Assembly (NCBI GenBank): GCA_050031985.1
Contig: JBNAIG010000045.1
Span: forward strand, 15,511-79,510
Origin: SZUA-368 sp028533045
Lineage (GTDB): Bacteria > Spirochaetota > Spirochaetia > DSM-2461
Direction: 5' to 3'
Length of the DNA stretch: 64,000 bases
In this document: piece after piece, positions 63,234 to 64,000 of the stretch
How the letters are laid out: every line of letters starts with the position of its first letter
How positions within the stretch are numbered: position 1 is the first letter of the stretch
Made by a program: the position numbers and the translations under genes
Notes under the pieces: model-generated
What the model saw: only the letters and a program-made list of their open reading frames with translations
Told to the model about the DNA's origin: nothing
The model's database searches: none

Positions 63234-63431
63234 TTAAAAGATATCTTTATAAGGAATTGTTTTGGTTATTCCACTTTCTATTGCATCTAACCGTTTGTCT
63301 ACTTCGGTGTTCCAAATTTCTTCAATTCTTGAATCCGGATTATCAAGACTTAAAAGAAGAGCTTCAATTATTTGAGATTTTTCCTTAGGAGAAAGGGTTA
63401 TTGCTTCTTCTATCATTTCTCGTGTACTCAT
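63234..63431 (-). CDS. Addiction-module antitoxin (PF09720-like)
   Basis: 65 residues. ITLSPKEKSQIIEALLLSLD, then IEEIWNTEVDKRLDAIESG and TKTIPYKDIF are the full pattern of the short unstable antitoxin family paired with ParE/RelE-like toxins. TATAAT (63439-63444) with TTGAAA 19 bp upstream lies 7 bp before the ATG, so the message would be nearly leaderless. It lies upstream of the altered toxin as in typical antitoxin-first modules. Confidence 0.8.
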   Translation of the reverse strand: MSTREMIEEAITLSPKEKSQIIEALLLSLDNPDSRIEEIWNTEVDKRLDAIESGITKTIPYKDIF

Positions 63432-63550
63432 AATATTAATTATACCATATTTTTTTTATTCGATTTCAATTGTTAAGAATCTGAAGCCACGCTTTTAAGA
63501 GAAAAGTAGGCACCACAACAAATCGTTACAGAAAAGAGAACAATAGCACT

Positions 63551-63859
63551 CTATAAAAGAAAGGAAAACTCTCCACGCCCATCCAGTACATGCTCAATAT
63601 AAACAAGACTCTCTTTAACTTGAAAAATAATAAGATAACGCCCGGAAAGAATCAATTTCCGATACTTTTTCTCCGGCAGCCAGGAACTATCCAGAAAGGG
63701 GAACCTCAAAGGGAATTCTTCAAGAGAACAAAGAGCCTCTTCAAAATCACCGATTAACTTCCGGGCAGCTTCTTTGTTAATCCGCCCGAGAAATTTCACT
63801 TGCTCCACAAGCATTCGATCCGCCCTATCAGAAACAACAACTCTATAAGAATCTGCCAT
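63551..63859 (-). CDS. Second ParE/RelE-like toxin, cut off from its upstream region
   Basis: 102 residues, complete. YRVVVSDRADRMLVEQVKFL, then AARKLIGDFEEALCSLEEFP and YRKLILSGRYLIIFQV, VYIEHVLDGRGEF match ParE/RelE toxins through the last strand. No antitoxin adjoins it downstream. Seven bases before its ATG lies the inferred terminal repeat of an IS3-like element, so its native promoter, ribosome-binding site and any upstream antitoxin have been displaced. Different from the 62956 toxin. Confidence 0.7.
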   Translation of the reverse strand: MADSYRVVVSDRADRMLVEQVKFLGRINKEAARKLIGDFEEALCSLEEFPLRFPFLDSSWLPEKKYRKLILSGRYLIIFQVKESLVYIEHVLDGRGEFSFLL

Positions 63860-63866
63860 AGTATAA

Positions 63867-64000
63867 TGAGCCCAGTTGTCAAACAGGATTTTAAAACCTT
63901 TAAGGTGGAACCCTGCTAAGCTACTAAATCTTCTTCTACCTGAAATGAACGGTACATCTGATTCGGAGTGCGGTACTCCAGACTCTGATGATAGCGTCTT
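63867..64000 (-). mobile_element. End of an IS3-family insertion sequence, continues outside the window
   Basis: TGAGCCCAGTTGTCAAACAG at 63867 reads, on the other strand, as an IS3/IS150-like right inverted repeat ending CTGGGCTCA. The transposase C-terminus lies just inside. The left end is outside the window. The assignment rests on the transposase tail and the resemblance of the terminus. Confidence 0.7.
63916..64000 (-). CDS. IS3-family transposase orfB, C-terminal fragment
   Basis: Only the last 28 residues are in the window. RRYHQSLEYRTPNQMYRSFQ is the standard end of the IS3/IS150 DDE integrase (Y-x-x-x-R-x-H-x-S-L-x-Y-x-T-P), stopping with TAG at 63916-63918. The gene continues past 64000. 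Confidence 0.8.
   Translation of the reverse strand, partial: RRYHQSLEYRTPNQMYRSFQVEEDLVA

Overview
The window looks like chromosome of a free-living, motile, probably marine spirochaete. This is inferred from content, not from a marker search. The pointers are a TIGR03545/TIGR03546 pair, an EF-G with the mitochondrial-like G1 motif AHIDSGKTT, flgM next to rsmI, a class III cyclase followed by a FecR protein and a barrel-like protein, and many large lipoproteins with GLUG, InlB-B and BspA-type repeats. A PL7 alginate lyase fits a marine polysaccharide-using life. No rRNA, tRNA or CRISPR array was seen.

Layout. 1-10.7 kb holds housekeeping and small regulatory genes: a GNAT fragment, TIGR03545/46, a LOG protein, a GntR/LacI-type repressor, two flavodoxin-fold reductases controlled by a nearby TetR gene through a shared palindrome, a SpoU methylase coupled to a decayed iron-alcohol-dehydrogenase homologue, and plsC-rsmI-flgM. 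10.7-34.4 kb is a cell-surface island: a GLUG lipoprotein, four paralogous giant lipoproteins, a 23-repeat BspA-like lipoprotein, two paralogous Ig/barrel proteins, and an adenylate cyclase-FecR-barrel operon. 34.4-48 kb holds an LRR protein and small unknown genes downstream of fusA, an Fe-S aldo/keto reductase, an NlpC/P60-like lipoprotein, the PL7 lyase, a lone trpA, a HAD phosphatase, a methyltransferase, a beta-helix lipoprotein and a sugar-nucleotide epimerase.

48.1-61.6 kb is the most striking region: a tightly packed seven-gene operon encoding an acyl-AMP ligase, a 2649-residue KS-AT-KS-ACP-ACP-(ACP)-KR-DH synthase related to the Pfa (polyunsaturated fatty acid) type, an Sfp-type phosphopantetheinyl transferase, an alpha/beta hydrolase, a KASIII-like protein without the active cysteine, a free ACP and a KASIII-like protein with it. 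The synthase's carrier domains have Thr, Thr and Gln where the phosphopantetheine serine belongs, while the free ACP has a normal Asp-Ser-Leu. The operon probably makes an undescribed secondary lipid or polyketide by unusual carrier chemistry.

61.6-64 kb holds a CotH-family protein, a RelE/ParE-type toxin-antitoxin pair whose toxin has an altered C-terminus, and a second ParE-like toxin. The inferred end of an IS3-like element lies 7 bp upstream of that toxin's start codon. The IS runs out of the window.
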